52,607 nucleotides of DNA from Nemertoderma westbladi (Eukaryota > Xenacoelomorpha > Nemertodermatida > Nemertodermatidae): NCBI GenBank assembly GCA_032718475.1, contig JAUCBJ010007403.1:1-52607 (forward strand), given 5' to 3'. Both the position numbers and the translations under genes were made by a program. Each line of letters opens with the position of its first letter. The stretch's first letter is position 1. The notes below the pieces were generated by a model. That model ran no database searches. It was not told the origin of the DNA and worked only from the letters and a program-made list of their open reading frames with translations. Below are positions 1 through 11,270 of the stretch, piece by piece.

Positions 1-288
1 CCGGGTCGCAATTGTCCGGGTCGGAATTGTCCTGGTCGCAATTGTCCGGGTCGCAATTGTCCGGGTCGGAATTGTCCGGGTCGCAATTGTCCGGGTCGGA
101 ATTGTCCTGGTCGTAATTGTCCGGGTCGGAATTGTCCGGGTCGCAATTGTCCGGGTCGGAATTGTCCGGGTCGGAATTGTCCGGGTCGCAATTGTCCGGG
201 TCGGAATTGTCCGGGTCGCAATTGTCCGGGTCGGAATTGTCCTGGTCGCAATTGTCCTGGTCGCAATTGTCCGGGTCGCAATTGTCCG
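1..288. repeat. 15-bp minisatellite (window starts inside it)
   Basis: About 19 head-to-tail copies of a 15-bp unit, CCGGGTCGSAATTGT, with two common variants (G or C at position 9, and CCTGG for CCGGG). The period is divisible by three, so one frame reads as a Ser-Gly-Ser-Glu/Gln-Leu pentapeptide repeat, but there is no other sign of coding. The array is cut by the window edge and lies in what looks like intron sequence upstream of the hemopexin-like exon. Confidence 0.95.
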
Positions 289-485
289 TACACCTTAGTA
301 CACCGTACATGCTACAGGTACTGTATGTCTGCAATTTTTATGGAAATGTATATGCCTTGTTGTTAGGCTCATTGTTACCATAGCAAAGCAATCGTTGAGT
401 TAATTACCTGGGGTCGGTAACTATAGAAATGTACAACCGAAATATGCGTTTGTTTCCATAGTAACTTTGCTTAACTTTAACAATG

Positions 486-512
486 GTTATTATTATTATT
501 ATTATTATTAAT
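486..512. repeat. (TTA)n microsatellite
   Basis: Nine or so TTA/TAT triplets in AT-rich sequence. The rest of 289-572 shows no gene and is probably intron. Confidence 0.9.
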
Positions 513-572
513 TATAATGTGAGTTAAAATATAATTGCATTATTAATTATTTTGCTAATTAATTATCTTTAG

Positions 573-706
573 AATTAATTAACATCATCGTGTTGTACGG
601 AGTTGAGCCATCGGAGACACCAATTGGAAAAGGAGCTGTAAAGGATATGTATCCGGTTACCAGGGGGGATGCCTTACCGGAGGTATGGGATGCGTCATTC
701 TTTAGG
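573..706 (+). CDS. Hemopexin-like repeat, internal exon
   Basis: An open stretch starting after a 3' splice site (ATCTTTAG, ending at 572) and ending exactly at a perfect 5' splice site (AGG|GTGAGT). It encodes about 44 residues ending ALPEVWDASFFR. Hemopexin blades typically have a small G-x-P/V-x-D region, then a 'P..vDAAF' strand, and the next exon (12740) supplies the 'F-K-G-x-x-Y-x-Y-D' strand in phase 0, so the two exons together make one blade. Such repeats occur in matrix metalloproteinases, vitronectin and hemopexin, usually extracellular. The earlier exons lie outside the window, so the parent protein cannot be named. The polypyrimidine tract is weak. Alternative: chance open frame, but the match at both splice ends and the in-phase partner exon argue against it. 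Confidence 0.6.
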
Positions 707-1016
707 GTGAGTTGTTGGTGGGTCGATAATAATGTATTGAGAGAGGTCTAAAAGAGAGAACCTTCGCCAAATTTGTTGTTTTTAATCCATCTAAGCTGAT
801 TCCTGGCAGATATCTACTGTACCATAGCATGCGTGTTAAGGGGGGACACTACATTAAGCTGGTACAGCATTCATAAAATATATGTAATATATATATAATG
901 CAGCTGCAACGCAGCAAGCCGATCGTAGTAGGGGACGTTTAACAGTCTGTAGTACTCCAGCAGTCCGCTACGGGCGAAATGCCGGCAAGTGAAAACCTTT
1001 CATGCAGCCGATATAA
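707..1016 (+). mobile_element. Intron sequence with a LINE 3'-end scrap (about 862-940)
   Basis: Around 862-940 the sequence runs through a GCAGCTGC-centred palindrome and ends GCCGATCGTAGTAG. This is the reverse complement of the 3' ends of the LINE copies at 7355 and 9867. Only the last 80 bp or so is recognisable. The rest of the interval shows no gene. Confidence 0.55.
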
Positions 1017-4000
1017 GTCACACCACTAGGATCCATCGTTCACACCACTAGGATCCATCGCCCCCCTTGATCAATCGTCCACACCACTAGGATCCATCAT
1101 TCACACCACTAGGATCCATTGTACACACAACTAGGATCCATCGTACACACCACTAGGATCCATCGTTCACACCTCTAGGATCCATCGTACACACCACTAG
1201 GATCCATCGTACACACCACTAGGATACATCGTACACACAAACTAGGATCCATCGTATACACAACTAGGATCAATCGTACACACAACTAGGATCCATCGTC
1301 CATACCACTAGGATCCATCGTACACACAACTAGGATCCATCGTCCACACTACTAGGATCCATCGCACACACCACTAGGATCCATCGTTCACAACTCTAGG
1401 ATCCATCGTACACACAACTAGGATCCATCGTCCGCACCACTAGGATCCAACGTCCACACCACTAGGATCCATCGTTCACACCACTAGGATCCATCGTACA
1501 CACAACTAGGATCCATCGTCCACACCAATAGGATCCATCGTACTCACCACTAGGATCCATCGTACACACCATACTAGGATCCATCGTACACACCCCCAGG
1601 ATCCATCGTACACACCACTAGAATCCATCGTACACACCATACGAGGATCCATCGTACACACCATAGGATCCATCGTTCACACCACTAGGATCCATCGTCC
1701 ACACCACTAGGATCCATCGTCCATACCACTAGGATCCATCGTCCACACCACTAGGATACATCGTACACACCACTAGAATCCATCGTCCACACCACTAGGA
1801 TCCATCGTACACACCACTAGGATCCATCGTCCACACCACTAGGATACATCGTCCACACAGGATCCATCGTCCACACCACAAGGATCCATCGTACACACCA
1901 CTGGGATCCATCGTTAACACTACTAGGATCCATCGTCCACACCACTATGGATCCATCGTACACACCACTAGGATCCATCGTCCACACTACTAGGATCCAT
2001 CGTACACATCACTAGGATCCATCGTCCACACAACTAGGATACATCGTCCTCACAGGATCCATCGTCCACTCCACTAGGATCCATCGTACACACCACTAGG
2101 ATCCATCGTACACACCACTAGGATCCATCATCCACACCACTAGGATACATCGTCCGCACAGGATCAATCGTCCACACCACTAGGATCCATCGTACACACC
2201 ACTAGGATCCATCGTACACACCACTAGGATCCATCGTCCACACCACTAGGATCCATCGTACACACCACTAGGATCCATCGTCCACACCACTAGGATACAT
2301 CGTCCGCACAGGATCAATCGTCCACACCACTAGGATCCATCGTACACACCACTAGGATCCATCGTCCACACTACTAGGATCCATCGTACACACCACTAGG
2401 ATCCATCGTACACACCACTAGGATCCATCGTCCACACAACTAGGATACATCGTCCACACAGGATCCATCGTCCACACCACTAGGATTCATCGTACACACC
2501 ACTAGGATCCATCGTCCACACCACTAGGATCCATGATCGTCCACACCACTAGGATCCATCGTCCACACCACTAGGATCCATCGTACAAACCACTAGGATC
2601 CGTCGTCCCCCACTAGGATTCATCGTCCACACAGGATCCATCGTCCACACCACTAGGATCCATCGTACACACCACTAGAATCCATCGTACATACAAACTA
2701 GGATCCATCGTCCCCACTAGGATTCATCGTACACACCACTAGGATCCATCGTCCAGACCACTAGGATTCATCGTACACACCACTAGGATCAATCGTCCCC
2801 ACTAGGATTCATCGTACACACCACTAGGATCCATCGTCCAGACCACTAGGATTCATCGTACACACCACTAGGATCAATCGTCCACACCACTAGGATCCAT
2901 CGTCCACACAACTAGGATACATCTTCCACATAGGATCCATCGTCCACACCACTAGGATCCGTCGTACACACCACTAGGATCCATCGTACACACCACTAGG
3001 ATACATCGTCCGCACAGGATCAATCGTCCACACCACGAGGATCCATCGTACACACCACTAGGATCCATCGTACACACCACTAGGATCCATCGTCCACACC
3101 ACTAGGATCCATCGTACACACCACTAGGATCCATTGTCCACACCACTAGGATACATCGTCCGCACAGGATCAATCGTCCAGACCACTAGGATCCATCGTA
3201 CACACCACTAGGATCCATCGTCCACACTACTAGGATCCATCGTACACACCACTAGGATCCATCGTACACACCACTAGGATCCATCGCCCACACCACTAGG
3301 ATACATCGTCCACACAGGATCCATCGTCCACACCACTAGGATTCATCGTACACACCACTAGGATCCATCGTCCACACCACTAGGATCCATGATCGTCCAC
3401 ACCACTAGGATCCATCGTCCACACCTCTACAATCCATCGTACACACCACTACAATCCGTCGTCCCCACTAGGTTTCATCGTCCACACAGGATCCATCGTC
3501 CACACCACTAGGATCCATCGTACACACCACTAGAATCCATCGTACACACAAACTAGGATCTATCGTACACACTAGGATTCATCATACACACCACTAGGAT
3601 CCATCATCCACACCACTAGGATTCATCGTACACACCACTAGGATCCATCGTCCACACCACTAGGATACATCGTCCGCACAGGATCAATCGTCCACACCAC
3701 TAGGATCCATCGTACACACCACTAGGATCCATCGTCCACTCTACTAGGATCCATCGTACACACCACTAGGATCCATCGTACACACCACTAGGATCCATCG
3801 TCCACACCACTAGGATACATCGTCCACACAGGATCCATCGTCCACACCACTAGGATCCATCGTCCACACCACTAGGATTCATCGTACACACTACAAGGAT
3901 TCATCGTACACACCACTAGGATCCATCGTCCACACCACTAGGATCCATCGTACACACCACTAGGATCCGTCGTCCCCACTAGGATTCATCGTCCACACAG

Positions 4001-4304
4001 GATCCATCGTCCACACCAGTAGGATCCATCGTACACACCACTAGAATCCATCGTACACACAAACTAGGATCCATCGTACACACAACTAGGACCCGTCGTC
4101 CCCACTAGGATTCATCGTACACACCACTAGAATCCATCGTCCACACCACTAGGATTCATCGTACACACCACTAGGATCCATCGTCCACCCCACTAGGATT
4201 CATCGTACACACCACTAGGATCCATCGTCCACACCACTAGGATCCATCGTCCACACCACTAGGATCCATCGTACACACCACTAGTATCCGTCGTCCCCAC
4301 TAGG
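1017..4304. repeat. 22-bp minisatellite/satellite array, about 150 units
   Basis: Units of about 22 bp built on CACTAGGATCCATCGT followed by MCACAC, with many point variants and shorter units (for example CACAGGATCCATCG). Each intact unit has a GGATCC site. Variant units recur at fixed spacing: the GTCCGCACAGGATC variant near 2153, 2304, 3008 and 3157, and the CCATGATCGTCC variant near 2533 and 3389. This shows a higher-order duplication of about 855 bp inside the array. No coding. The array is interrupted by the element at 4305-6347 and resumes at 6348. Confidence 0.95.
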
Positions 4305-4662
4305 GGGCAATTCCACAGAAAATGGGACACGACCATGGGAATATAAAAGTCCGGAATCATCAAAATTTGTTATGAAATCGGTGCTGGGGATAGTTGAAAT
4401 GTATGAAAATGGAGAACATATCACTTTTAATGCAACATTAAAATTTTTTCGATGTTTTAAAGTAAAGGCAACATGTTTTTAAGTCGTAGTGAAAAACGGT
4501 ATGTAAATATAATATGCTAAGCAATAGTACTAGATTGCAGACTGGAACGAATATTTTTTGTTTACAAACAGGCAATATGTACACCTTTCATATACTAGAG
4601 ATTTAGGCCTGTGCTACATATTATAAAGCAGAGCATGGCACTCAAAAACATCCCTGAAATCG

Positions 4663-6337
4663 TGTCCCGGAAGTCACAAAATAGTATGAAAAGTTTCCAT
4701 TAAGAAAATAAATCGGAGTGTATGTGGCAAACAGTGGCAGATTTTCCTAATGTATGACATGGGTCTCCACTGCATATAGATTATTACATCGTAGTGTTAA
4801 CATTGGATGTAGCAATGAGTGATAAAATTTTGTCCCGCGAGTCACATTTCAACACATGTCACACAATTGTCTATATTTCTTATACATAGAAAGTCGCACG
4901 TATTCAAACAATGAAATTACTTTATAGGAAAGTTATAGGCACATCAATCTGTGCAAAATTGTACCATTATTGCAAAAAAATTAATTTTTCTTGTCCAGGA
5001 AGTCACTAAAACCCATCGCGATCGCAGTTTACACCCTTTACCAGCATCTAAAACTGATATTGCAACTCACTTTGCAGCAGCAACTCCTTCGATTGGAATC
5101 TTGTCATCTCACCAAATTACCTTCGTCGATGGCAAACCGGTTATTCATCAATTTAGCAACCCCGTTCACAATGTTCGAACGAACACTGACAGCACTAACC
5201 ATATTGATACCGTGTCTGAAGTACAGGATACTGAGAATTATGTTGTAAACATTGATGCGTCTGTTGTCGAAGTAGGTGATTGGCTACTAGTTTCTGTCCC
5301 TGGAGATAGAGTTGTCAAAAACTTTGTGTCGTTGTTAGTTAAGATTCGTGAGGAGGGGGAACTTGAAGTGCAGTTTGCTTCTCGCATTCGCAGTGATATA
5401 AAACTCCCTGGATCAGCGACCTTCAAGCTAGAGTCAGAGTTTGGGTTGCAGCCGCATCGCTCAGTAGTAAAGGTGTTGGCAAGACCTACGCCTATGGGTG
5501 GTACTGTGAGGAGTCAGAAACTGTATCGTTTTGATATTGGGTCATTTGTTGATGGACACATGCCAGATTAGATAAATTGAATGATAATGATAAATTAGTA
5601 TGATAAATTGTCCCGGTAGTCACAAATTATTATCAGTAAATTGACTAATTTCGTGATTAAATGTAATATATCTCTCTCGATTGTCGTTGTAATACTACTT
5701 GATTTTAGTTCCTTATATCTCGGTACACCGAGATCGTGCTCTAATACTGGACTAACGGGCTAACTTATCAAATATAGATCAATGTCCCAGAAGTCACAAC
5801 AAATCCAAATTCACAGCTAATCTAGGGATTTATTGAATTCATGGGATTAAAATTATTATTTTCGTATAAACATGTATTCACTTCAATCAAACATGGGTAT
5901 AATTAGGATTGTTGAACTATATTGTAAAATGGGACATGCTGTCCCGGTAATCACGTCCCAGCAGTCACACTCAGCAATCTCTGCTGCAGCAACGCCAATT
6001 ACCCTTTGAACTCGGGAATACTCTAAAAACAAACTTTGGTTGTGCTGTGGCAACATAAAATATCATTGAAACCAGTATCTTTCGATGGCTGCTGACAGCA
6101 AATAAATAAAAAAACGGTCGAAAATTCGTGTCTTTTTTCATGTCCCCGTAGTCACACGCATAAAAACGGTCACAAAATGGTTCAAATGATTCATATCATG
6201 ATGTTCTTTATTAATTTTGCAGCCTACATTATCCATGGTTGCATTCCAATAGCAAGTTTTACATATGCTTGTTATACATCTCCTTAAACCATGTTCAAAT
6301 GGAGCAACCTTTGGCCTCTCTGTCCCAGGAGTCACAT
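4663..6337 (+). repeat. Regularly spaced TGTCCCNGNAGTCACA motif
   Basis: Direct copies start at about 4663, 4831, 4992, 5609, 5783, 5940, 5955, 6141 and 6321. Most neighbouring copies are 155-190 bp apart, except across the ORF. All lie inside the TIR element, and one is next to its right terminus. The strongest form is TGTCCCGGTAGTCACA. One copy (4992) coincides with a possible 3' splice site. This could be an array of transposase or host-factor binding sites (inference). Confidence 0.75.
4999..5571 (+). CDS. Uncharacterised ORF in TIR element, possible Tudor/SH3-like barrel
   Basis: The frame is open from 4951 (206 codons) and continuous to the stop at 5571. A polypyrimidine-AG (TTTTTCTTGTCCAG) ends at 4998, so the real exon may begin at 4999 with Glu-Val-Thr-Lys. 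The C-terminal half has the pattern V-G-D-W-L-L-V-S-V-P-G near residue 107, then alternating hydrophobic strands, a charged 'FKLESEFGL' stretch, and a Gly-Gly-Thr-x-R end. I know this small beta-barrel-like layout from uncharacterised proteins of invertebrate transposons, but I cannot name a family. It has no catalytic motif, signal peptide or membrane segment. It may be the last exon of a longer transposon gene whose earlier exons were deleted. Confidence 0.5.
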   Translation, partial: EVTKTHRDRSLHPLPASKTDIATHFAAATPSIGILSSHQITFVDGKPVIHQFSNPVHNVRTNTDSTNHIDTVSEVQDTENYVVNIDASVVEVGDWLLVSVPGDRVVKNFVSLLVKIREEGELEVQFASRIRSDIKLPGSATFKLESEFGLQPHRSVVKVLARPTPMGGTVRSQKLYRFDIGSFVDGHMPD

Positions 6338-6347
6338 GGAATTACCC

Positions 6348-6572
6348 TAGGATTCATCGTCCACACAGGATCCATCGTCCACACCCTTAGTATCCATCGT
6401 ACACACCACTAGAATCCATCGTACACACAAACTAGGATCCATCGTACACACAACTAGGATCCGTCGTCCCCACTAGGATACATCGTACACACAACTAGGA
6501 TCCGTCGTCCCCACAAGGATTCATCGTCCACACCAATAGGATCCGTCGTCCAAACTATTAGGATCCATCGCC
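6348..6572. repeat. 22-bp satellite, right-hand remainder
   Basis: The same CACTAGGATCCATCGT-type units resume directly after the TIR element, showing that the element split one original array. The units here are more divergent (CCGTCGTCCCCAC variants). Confidence 0.9.
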
Positions 6573-7354
6573 GACCGGTCCCGTAACGTAACACCTCCAT
6601 AGTTCCCAATCAGCCATGTAAACCCCAATTGATCTGCGTTGAATACCAAGACTTATATTTCCGCAGATGTTACAGGAATGGCAATAGCTGTCCACCACGT
6701 TCCCCCCACTATCTAACTGCCAGATAACATTATTATGCACCGCATCCGTAGTACCTGCAGGGTGGGTCTGGGTGTTGGAAATTCTCGGTCATTGTAGATA
6801 GTTTGTACAATACCTCGTTAGTTATGTGAGAGGTGAAGTGACGATTGTGAAGTTATGTCCCATTTCGGTGTTTATAATTATTTTGAGCTGATCTATTATT
6901 TTGATTATTTTGAGCTGACAGAGATCTACTATAGTATAGGCTGTGTCTTGATGGATTGCTGCAACATGTGATTACACATTATTACGTGTAATTAATAATG
7001 TGATTGCAACACATAATTAAATATTATGGTATGTGTTTGGAATGGTAAACATGTTGCACCTTTTTTTGTCACATCTTCTAACAACTGCAAATTCCTCAGT
7101 CTGCATTTCCCAGCGTCCGAAAAAAATATCAATATGGATGAAAATTGATGAATCGGTCAAGAGTTTACACCAGGGGTCTCGTTGTAGACGATGTACCAGT
7201 GGATATAACAAGTCTAGTTTGGAAAACGATCTGCACCCCTCAATTCGTATTCGTATCCCAATCGTGCCGCTATACTTCGACTGCGCTGCTACATATCTAA
7301 CATTTGTCTATATAATCTGTTCGATAAAGATAGTTTTTTGATTTCTCCTGGAAA
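6573..7354. other. No gene seen
   Basis: Single-copy-looking AT-rich sequence. Short open frames on both strands lack splice context, codon bias or recognisable protein motifs. Probably intron of the hemopexin-like gene. Confidence 0.6.
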
Positions 7355-7488
7355 TGCCGGGCATGCATGCTGCATTGCAGCTGCATTATATATATTACAT
7401 ATATATTAAGAATGTTGTGCCGGCTTGTCGACAATATTGCGCCACCATAACACATTATCACCCGTGACATTTGCTAGATCATCCGCAC
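7355..7488 (-). mobile_element. 5'-truncated LINE 3' end
   Basis: Closely matches the 3' end of the LINE at 9867-10930 in the same orientation: the CATGCTGCATTGCAGCTGCA block, then GTGCCGGCTTGTCGACAA, then TGACATTTGCTAGATCATCC. An AT insertion (ATATATTACATATATATT) separates two of these blocks. Homology stops at about 7488, exactly where the synaptotagmin-like reading frame begins. Confidence 0.75.
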
Positions 7489-8401
7489 CTACGTAGTCAT
7501 GTCATTGACACCCGAGAAGAAGCAGAAGAAATACCAAACGTCCACAATCAGGAATAGCGATGCCCCGCGGTGGTTCGAAGATTTCGAGATTTCCAGTTAC
7601 AAATATGATAAATTGCAGCGAAAATCATTGTATCTACGGGTTAACGATTGGGATAAATATAGTCGCGATGATTTTATAGGCGACGTTCAGATGCCGTTAC
7701 ATTCAGTGGATCTTTCAGAACCGAAGGAATTCTGGCAGGATTTAATTAAAAGATCCGACGATGAACGTGGCGATGTTCTCTTGTCTTTAAGTTACAATCC
7801 TGAAAATCGAAAGCTGAATATAATGGTGTTAAAATGCAGGAATCTAAAAGCTATGGATATTAATGGAAAAAGTGATCCTTTTATTAAAATATGGCTAATT
7901 TTGCATGGTGAGAAAATCGAAAAAGTTAAAACTAATATCAAAAAAAGGGATTTAAATCCATCGTTCAATGAGAAATTTACGTTTGTTATTCCATCGGGAC
8001 TTTTGGTAGAAACTAATTTCGTGATTACGTGTATTGATAAAGACAGGGTAACAAAAGATGACTTAATTGGAAAGTTAATTTTAGGAAGGAAGAGTGGTTA
8101 TACTCAGATGAGACACTGGATGATGATGCTGACCAAACCGCGGACGCAGACACCGATGTGGCACAGACTGATGGCTCCGGAGAAGGTCGGGAAACTACCA
8201 GATACAAAACCTAGGCCTCGCATCGCCGATATAAAAGCTCGAAAAACATCGACGAAAAATGGCGGGAACAATCTCGCGAACCTCGATGTTCTGGCTGGAG
8301 TTCCACAGGGACCATCGCCTTTGCTAAAGAGACGAGAAATGCCGGGCGAAACTGAAAGTAAACATGATTCAAGTGAAGGCGAAACTGGCAATTTAATTTA
8401 G
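7489..8401 (+). CDS. Synaptotagmin-7-like protein, 5'-truncated (half C2A plus C2B)
   Basis: Synaptotagmins are membrane-anchored Ca2+ sensors for vesicle exocytosis. The 300-codon ATG frame (7499-8401) starts in the middle of C2A (S-L-T-P-E-K-K-Q-K) and keeps the C2A loop acids D50, D52 and D58. It then has a full C2B: D120 and D126 (MDINGKSDPF), D180, D182 and D188 (IDKDRVTKDD), and the closing RHW...WHRL helix. The pattern 'VDL...FW.DL' and 'KAMDI.G.SDP' is closest to Syt7/rabphilin-type C2 tandems. The transmembrane segment and first half of C2A are absent. Codons just upstream still fit C2A (T-Y-V-V) until the LINE fragment takes over at 7488. Running through C2A-C2B without an intron suggests a retrocopy (inference). 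No poly(A) tract follows. A 70-residue acidic tail is unrecognised. The open frame and intact Ca2+ ligands mean it is recent, or kept as an exon. Confidence 0.8.
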
Positions 8402-8596
8402 AAAAATATTTACTGATTTGATTATTAATTGATTATTAAAAGATATCGGTTATTTGTTGTCGGTTAGTTATTGATATATTTATTAGAAAGAGAAAAGACT
8501 TCAAATATAATTCAATAGGCCTACCTGTATGTCCAATTTTGTGAGTAGGCATACTGTAAATTACAATCAGCGAACTCATTTATAATTTCATAGAGT

Positions 8597-8928
8597 AGTC
8601 AAGGGAGGTGGTGGATCTTTAGGGTGATCAAAAGAAACAGTTATTGCCAATATTTCAACCCAAACATGTAGTTAAATACAAATAACAGGCCTTCAACAGG
8701 GCATAGCTCGTACTGTACATACAACTAACTACTGAAACCACCAAACACTACTTGCTATCAGCACTGTATCAGCATATGTACTTAAACTATCAGACTAATA
8801 GTAGTTAGTTGTATGTACAGTACGATCTATGCCCTGTTGAAGGCCTCTTATTTGTATTTTAATACATGTTTGGGTTGAAATATTGGCAATAACTGTTTCT
8901 TTGACCACCCTAAAGACCTCCCTTGACT
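8597..8928. repeat. Foldback element (137-bp inverted arms)
   Basis: Arms 8597-8733 and 8800-8928 are reverse complements at roughly 90 percent, starting AGTCAAGGGAGGT and ending ACCTCCCTTGACT, with a loop of about 66 bp. The transcript would form one long hairpin. It has no ORF. No clear target duplication is seen. A MITE/foldback transposon is the simplest reading. Confidence 0.9.
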
Positions 8929-9866
8929 CATGATGTTTACCCCGGTGACCTGGGCGCGGGACTATCTTTGGAATTATTTCTAATTTTGCTATATATCGCT
9001 ATATAACATGTTCTGGCCCTGAACAGGAAATTTTAACAACAACCGCCCCCACCAAATAATTCCAAATATGAATACCGTTTAGGAAGATTTCTCTAACTTC
9101 TCGAGATAATACTGTCTGTCCGTTTTACTGTTTGGCTGTCCGTCAGTATGTCACCAAAACAATAGAAAACATAGCTACTATCTAAACAATTTCTTATTTG
9201 GATTTTCTTGGTCCATGACTTCATTTCTGATGTCTGTATTCAAACTTGGCCACTTCGTTTATATCTGTATGCTTGTTAGTCTGTCCTTCCATATATTAAA
9301 CCAAAAGCTTGAGTGGCAAACAGATTCCTTAGAGTCATCAAATGTTAAATCTAACACTCGAAATTGATTCTGCGACCAGGGAAACCCGTAAAACTATACT
9401 TTTAGCTAGATGGTGTGCCTTTTCCCTATATTTGACGGACAGATTGTCGGATAGTCAGAATGATAGACTAACAGACTAACAGGCTTTCATCAAAAGCGAA
9501 AATTGACCTCAGAAATGAATTCAGCGACCAGGAAAACCCCCAGAGCAATATTCTTAGCATGGTTTTGTGTTTTTATGTTGCTAGATATATATTGACCGAC
9601 ATTCTCACATATTAACATACAGCTTTTACGCGGGAAGGTTCAAACTTCAAAAGCAATTACATCTCGAGGGTATTTTATATTTTCAAAACACATCCCCTAC
9701 GCCATTTTTCATCAAATTTTAAGTTTTTGGTATCAAATGAATCTACTGTACTATTGTGCACAATAATAAAATTCGAGCAGTTTTTTTAGTTTTGGATTGT
9801 TCATCTGTTATAACGACAAAAACGACAAAAAAACAGTGCATTTTTTGAAAAATTAAAAAATATTTT
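8929..9866. other. No gene; two diverged copies of a 60-bp repeat
   Basis: AT-rich sequence. A stretch near 9360-9425 (GCGACCAGGGAAACCC) recurs in altered form near 9512-9575 (GCGACCAGGAAAACCC). No coding potential recognised. Confidence 0.5.
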
Positions 9867-10930
9867 GACTACTACTACTAGGATCGGCATGCTGCATTGC
9901 AGCTGCATTTTTAAGAATGCTGTGCCGGCTTGTCGACAAAATTGCACCGCCACAACTCCCTATCACCCATGACATTTGCTAGATCATCCGTATCTTCAAG
10001 GCCAGTGTCCTTTAAGATGCGTCTCAAGAAGTCATAGGCTGTTCACCATGCTTATTCACTCCATGAGGCTGCCAATGTACAATATTATGCACTGGCTGGT
10101 CCTCACGGCGAAAGCAATGTCCTGCAAAGCGGAGGCGATTTTGTTCTAGTGTCAAGCTTGGGGGAACCAATGAGACACCTCTAATGTTATATAGTGTCTG
10201 GTTGGAGATGTGTGCATTGTACTTGCCTCAATGAACCCGGCGTAGCATTCTTGTGAATGTGCCATCCAGAGATTTGGTGTCCTCAGCAGTTAGAGCCCGG
10301 CATGGACTACCATTGAGGATTACTGAAACTACTGCTGCTTTAAATAATCGGACCTTAAGTTTCCGATTAATTCTCTGTGACTTCCAAATCCTGGAAAGCC
10401 TATACAAGGCTGCCCATGCCTTTTCCTTACGTATTCGAAGGTCCTCACCTGACTTCCGGATCCATGATCCCAGGTAGCAGAAGCCGTCCACATGGTCAAG
10501 CATACCATCTTTTGAGCTTATGCTCATCCGATCAGAGACTTGCTGAGGACTTTCAAAGTTAACTGTCAGAATTTTGGTCTTTTTGGAGTTAATAAAAAGA
10601 CCAACACTAGAAGCAGCATGTTCTAATGAGCTGAGGAGCCGTTGGGCTCCCTCTAGTGATTCTGAGAGTACTCCTAAGTCATCAGCAAAGTCTAGATCAG
10701 TTAGGTACTTGGCTGGATTTCCTCGACTTCTGGAGCCAGTAGGTGGAGTTATCATCACCCCATCATCATTATGATGAATGACATGCGTAGAACATAGTCA
10801 ACCACAATTATGAATAAGAATGGCGCAAGTGCGTCTCCCTGTAGAACTCCCCATAACACTTCGAATGGTACTGTATCACCGTCAACAGTAGACACAGGCC
10901 GAACATTTACTCTTCGCTCAATTGCGAAAA
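9867..10930 (-). mobile_element. LINE fragment: RT C-half and 3' end, pseudogenised
   Basis: Read on the minus strand, it starts in the RT near 10930 with a Gly-x-Leu-Gln-Gly-Asp motif (fingers/palm of non-LTR RTs). A frameshift follows near 10775, then the catalytic FADD box (D-L-D-F-A-D-D-L, about 10689) and the thumb region YLGSWI...RKEKAWAAL, with an open frame 10758-10228. A decayed C-terminal Cys-His region (R-F-A-G-H-C) follows near 10100. The element ends in a (TAG)n tail at 9867-9882. RTE-like in layout (inference). The 5' part, including endonuclease, is missing. Several other fragments in the window share its 3' end. Confidence 0.85.
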
Positions 10931-11017
10931 TTCAAAGATCGTATACTTCTTTACCTAATTATTGTGCGTCAACTAGCTGACGAAGTAAAAGAAGTGATGT
11001 TCTCAGACTATATACGA

Positions 11018-11270
11018 GGGAGTCCAACGGCTCCTCAGCTCATTAGAACATGCTGCTTCTAGTGTTGGTCTTTTTAATAACTCCAGAAAGACCAAAATTT
11101 TGACAGTTAACTTTGAAAGTCCTCAACAAGTCTCTGACCGGATGAGCATAAGCTCCAAGGATGGTATCCTTGATCATGTAGACGACTTCTGTTACCTGGG
11201 ATCATGGATCCGGAAGTCAGGTGAGGACCTTCGAAAACGTAAGGGAAAGGCATGGGCAGCCTTGAATAGA
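11018..11270 (+). mobile_element. LINE RT fragment, opposite orientation
   Basis: Encodes part of the same RT as 9867-10930 but on the plus strand: Leu-Leu-Ser-Ser-Leu-Glu-His-Ala, then VNFESPQQVSDRMSISSKDG and YLGSWIRKSGEDL. It stops abruptly at 11270 in AT-rich sequence. Head-to-head placement with the previous copy suggests either an inversion during insertion or two events. Confidence 0.85.

Larger units (their letters stand above)
4305..6347. mobile_element. TIR DNA element inserted in the satellite array
   Basis: A 2043-bp block of unrelated sequence interrupts the minisatellite. Its ends are inverted: GGGCAATTCCA at the left and TGGAATTACCC at the right (10 of 11 positions pair). Both sides carry TAGG (4301-4304 and 6348-6351), a possible 4-bp target duplication, although TAGG is also part of the satellite unit. 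The first and last 35 bp also carry inverted TGTCCC boxes. It holds one ORF (4999-5571) and nine copies of a 16-bp motif. No transposase is recognised, so it is probably a non-autonomous or unclassified DNA transposon. Confidence 0.7.

Noticed and set aside
1017-4304. CRISPR-like array
   Set aside because: Units are directly adjacent with no unique spacers, and the sequence is eukaryotic.
7033-7341. 102-codon ORF as a gene
   Set aside because: No motif, no splice context, AT-rich codons; overlaps a similar-size frame on the other strand.
8280-8320. RT 'GVPQG' signature in the synaptotagmin tail
   Set aside because: V-P-Q-G occurs once by chance; no other RT motif lies in that frame.
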